From Candidatus Solibacter sp. (GTDB taxonomy: Bacteria; Acidobacteriota; Terriglobia; Bryobacterales; Bryobacteraceae): DNA of 6,580 nt. Numbering within the stretch: the first letter of the stretch is position 1; every line of letters begins with the position of its first letter. Location: assembly GCA_017883345.1 (NCBI GenBank), contig JADGNT010000289.1, positions 1 through 6,580 of the forward strand. Reading direction: 5' to 3'. Positions 6,155 to 6,580 of this stretch are shown in pieces. A model generated the notes under the pieces. It had not been told where the DNA came from, searched no databases, and saw only the letters and a program-made list of their open reading frames with translations. The position numbers and the translations under genes were made by a program.

Positions 6155-6284
6155 TCTAACCGAGGCGGCGATTCTCTGCACTTCGTGTGCCGAGCAGACC
6201 TCTAGGACAGTGGTGACGCGGGTTTGATAGTCCACGCCACGGATCTCGTCGAAATTCCTCTATGCAAGCGATTTCAAGATTTGA

Positions 6285-6313
6285 TTGACTCTACCAGCGC
6301 CTTGATCTATCGT
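6285..6313 (+). promoter_or_regulatory. Sigma70-type promoter of the GH43-like gene
   Basis: TTGACT (6285-6290) is 5 of 6 to the -35 consensus, followed by a 17-base spacer and TATCGT (6308-6313), 4 of 6 to the -10 consensus. Transcription would start near 6320, leaving a leader of about 10 bases before the ATG at 6331. It lies in the divergent gap between this gene and the antitoxin-like gene. Confidence 0.5.
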
Positions 6314-6321
6314 CACAACTT

Positions 6322-6327
6322 GGGGAA
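6322..6327 (+). promoter_or_regulatory. Ribosome binding site (GGGGAA) of the GH43-like gene
   Basis: GGGGAA lies 3 bases before the ATG, with the GGGGA core about 4 bases away. It is the clearest Shine-Dalgarno candidate in the window and supports the 6331 start. The other complete genes here lack one. Confidence 0.45.
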
Positions 6328-6330
6328 CCG

Positions 6331-6580
6331 ATGAACCGCACCACCATCCCGCTCACCATCTTCGCCACCGCGTTCGCCTGGCTGATCGCTCCGGGAGCGG
6401 CCGCGCCCGCGGAGCCGGAAGTTCTCAAACTCTCCGGCGACGTGGAAGGCGTGCACGATCCCGTCATCATCAAACAGAAGGACGAGTACTACGTCTTCTG
6501 CACCGGCGGTGGGCGCGGGGGAACCGGCGGCATCATCCCCATCCGCACTTCCAAGGACCTCGTCCACTGGACCAACGCCG
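6331..6580 (+). CDS. Secreted glycoside hydrolase family 43-like protein, N-terminal part, runs off the right edge
   Basis: The first 83 codons are in the window. Residues 1-25 form a Sec signal peptide (MNR start, hydrophobic 6-20, cleavage likely after AAA at 23-25). The mature start contains GDVEGVHDPVIIKQKDEYYV followed by FCTGGG and IPIRTSKDLVHWT. This is the first blade of a five-bladed GH43 propeller: HDP holds the catalytic base Asp (D43), and the YYVFCTG and RTSKDLVHW strands are standard. The family hydrolyses arabinan, xylan side chains and related beta-xyloside or alpha-arabinoside links outside the cytoplasm. The endo-arabinanase-like subgroup often has this HDP...IPIRTS pattern, but with the C-terminus missing the exact activity is open. 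It has its own promoter and a Shine-Dalgarno sequence and is divergent from the toxin-antitoxin-like pair. Confidence 0.85.
   Translation, partial: MNRTTIPLTIFATAFAWLIAPGAAAPAEPEVLKLSGDVEGVHDPVIIKQKDEYYVFCTGGGRGGTGGIIPIRTSKDLVHWTNA

Overview
This is a high-GC (roughly 60-65% by eye) bacterial chromosomal window. Several features point to a soil Acidobacterium of the Solibacter/Bryobacter type: a PknB-type Ser/Thr kinase with a very typical N-terminus, a secreted IPT/TIG-repeat protein, a Tat-exported 3-keto-disaccharide hydrolase (DUF1080) protein, a GH43-like secreted glycosidase, and strong GC bias at third codon positions. The taxonomic call is inferred from gene style; there is no rRNA or marker gene to prove it.

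Layout from left to right. (1) Positions 1-858, minus strand: the N-terminal part of a secreted protein built of IPT/TIG-like Ig-fold repeats, cut by the window edge. (2) Positions 945-1805, plus strand and divergent from the first: an exported metallo-beta-lactamase-fold hydrolase. (3) Positions 1806-1893: a short gap between convergent genes, almost filled by a long two-part hairpin that probably ends transcription from both sides. (4) Positions 1894-3672, minus strand: a transmembrane Ser/Thr protein kinase. (5) Positions 3673-3829: an intergenic stretch packed with small perfect palindromes, which looks like a dispersed REP-type repeat. (6) Positions 3830-5299, minus strand: a Tat-exported fusion of a 3-keto-disaccharide hydrolase domain and a PHP-like metallohydrolase domain. 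(7) Positions 5370-6154, minus strand: two overlapping genes, a small basic/charged protein followed by a zeta-toxin-like P-loop kinase, probably a toxin-antitoxin pair. (8) From 6331 to the right edge, plus strand: the start of a secreted GH43-like glycoside hydrolase, with a recognisable sigma70-type promoter and Shine-Dalgarno sequence.

How the parts may work together. The DUF1080-PHP fusion and the GH43-like protein are both exported and both suggest breakdown of plant or microbial carbohydrate. The small toxin-antitoxin-like pair sits between them and has visibly less GC-biased codon use, which suggests it was acquired separately. The kinase and the MBL protein stand alone as single-gene units. 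Three of the complete genes (MBL, kinase, DUF1080 fusion) have a -10-like hexamer only 6-8 bases before the start codon and no Shine-Dalgarno sequence, consistent with leaderless transcripts. I saw no tRNA, rRNA, CRISPR array, integrase or transposase. I did not find a convincing wholly new system; the most noteworthy items are the two palindromic intergenic structures, the leaderless-type starts, the fusion enzyme and the toxin-antitoxin-like pair.
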